Shown here piece by piece: positions 13,044 through 13,440 of a stretch of 13,440 nucleotides of DNA (within the stretch, counting starts at the first letter, position 1; every line of letters starts with the position of its first letter). A program made the translations under genes and the position numbers. The notes below the pieces were generated by a model. It was given only the letters and a program-made list of their open reading frames with translations. It was not told the DNA's origin and did not search any database. Source of the stretch: Clostridiales bacterium (GTDB lineage Bacteria > Bacillota > Clostridia > Lachnospirales > WQUN01); contig JAITPB010000110.1 in the NCBI GenBank assembly GCA_031289625.1, positions 1 to 13,440 of the forward strand, in the 5' to 3' direction.

Positions 13044-13440
13044 ATGGATGATTTGATCTATCTGCTTTGGCTGACGCGGGTGGACGGTCTGGGGCCGAAA
13101 AAACAGAAAGAACTTCTGCGCCGCTTCGCGAACGCCCAAGAAATTTATCATGCGTCCGGCGTGCGCCTCAGGGATGCCGCCGCGCACGCGGGTTCAAAAC
13201 TTACGGAACAAAATTTACAAAGTCTCCAAGCCGCCAGAGATTTGCGGCCCGTCGAAAATTTGATGGATGACGCGCGAAAAAAAAATATACAGGTTTTAAC
13301 TTTGGAGGACGCCGCATATCCATCATTATTGAAAGAAATATCCGATCCGCCTTTGATCCTCTACATGATGGGAACCATGCCGGACGACAGCTTTCCCAAG
13401 GTCAGCCTAATCGGCGCCAGGCGCTGTTCGGAATACGGCC
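13044..13440 (+). CDS. dprA: DNA-processing protein DprA, 3' end outside window
   Basis: DprA binds single-stranded DNA and loads RecA during natural transformation. It is widespread also in bacteria not known to be competent. The frame is open to the window end, showing 132 residues of a protein usually 290-370 long. The N-terminal helix-hairpin region reads LLWLTRVDGLGPKKQKELL. The entry to the Rossmann-like domain, YPSLLKEISDPPLILYMMG followed by VSLIGARRCSEYG, is highly characteristic. The ATG at 13044-13046 has AAGGAAG (13030-13036) 7 bases upstream; an in-frame ATG at 13023 has no site and would add seven basic residues. The gene follows the terminator of the upstream gene by 100 bases, so it should have its own promoter, which I could not identify with confidence. 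Confidence 0.93.
   Translation, partial: MDDLIYLLWLTRVDGLGPKKQKELLRRFANAQEIYHASGVRLRDAAAHAGSKLTEQNLQSLQAARDLRPVENLMDDARKKNIQVLTLEDAAYPSLLKEISDPPLILYMMGTMPDDSFPKVSLIGARRCSEYG

Overview
The window reads as a chromosomal segment of an anaerobic Firmicute, most likely a Clostridia-type gut or rumen bacterium. The grounds are the gene content, the strong AGGAGG-type ribosome binding sites, the frequent TTG/GTG starts, a base composition slightly above half GC by eye, and a palindromic repeat of a kind I remember from Clostridia genomes. No RNA genes, CRISPR array or insertion sequence were found.

Layout. (1) Bases 3-1040, plus strand: the C-terminal five sixths of a peptidase T. (2) Bases 1049-1110: a 62-bp nested palindromic element between convergent genes. 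(3) Bases 1114-11463, minus strand, read right to left: an EFR1-type flavodoxin/ferredoxin protein, a UDP-GlcNAc 2-epimerase (wecB/mnaA), the complete ATP synthase set atpZ-I-B-E-F-H-A-G-D-C, a secreted protein with a copper-amine-oxidase-type stalk domain, and a YjcF/ElaA-like GNAT acetyltransferase. All the genes lie close together and several overlap, so they may form one long transcription unit. I could not find a convincing promoter for it. (4) Bases 11464-11755: a 292-bp divergent intergenic region with a 30-bp perfect palindrome and a good sigma-A promoter facing right. (5) Bases 11756-12910, plus strand: a membrane-anchored Pro/Thr-rich repeat protein with a basic middle block and an acidic tail, followed by a strong terminator. 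(6) Bases 13044-13440, plus strand: the N-terminal third or so of DprA, cut by the window end.

How the genes work together. The ten atp genes encode F1Fo ATP synthase and its assembly/ion-transport helpers. The c subunit carries the full set of residues that bind Na+ in Ilyobacter-type c-rings, so the enzyme is predicted to be Na+-coupled. WecB supplies UDP-ManNAc for cell-wall polymers and sits next to atp genes in other Firmicutes.

Most notable observations: the Na+ signature in AtpE; an exact in-frame 57-bp tandem duplication of the 3' end of atpB filling most of the atpB-atpE gap; two forms of one palindromic element, of which the short form is exactly what a 40-bp deletion between 8-bp direct repeats in the long form would leave; and the two-block charged repeat protein. 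I did not find a clearly new multi-gene system; these are small-scale novelties in a largely conserved region.
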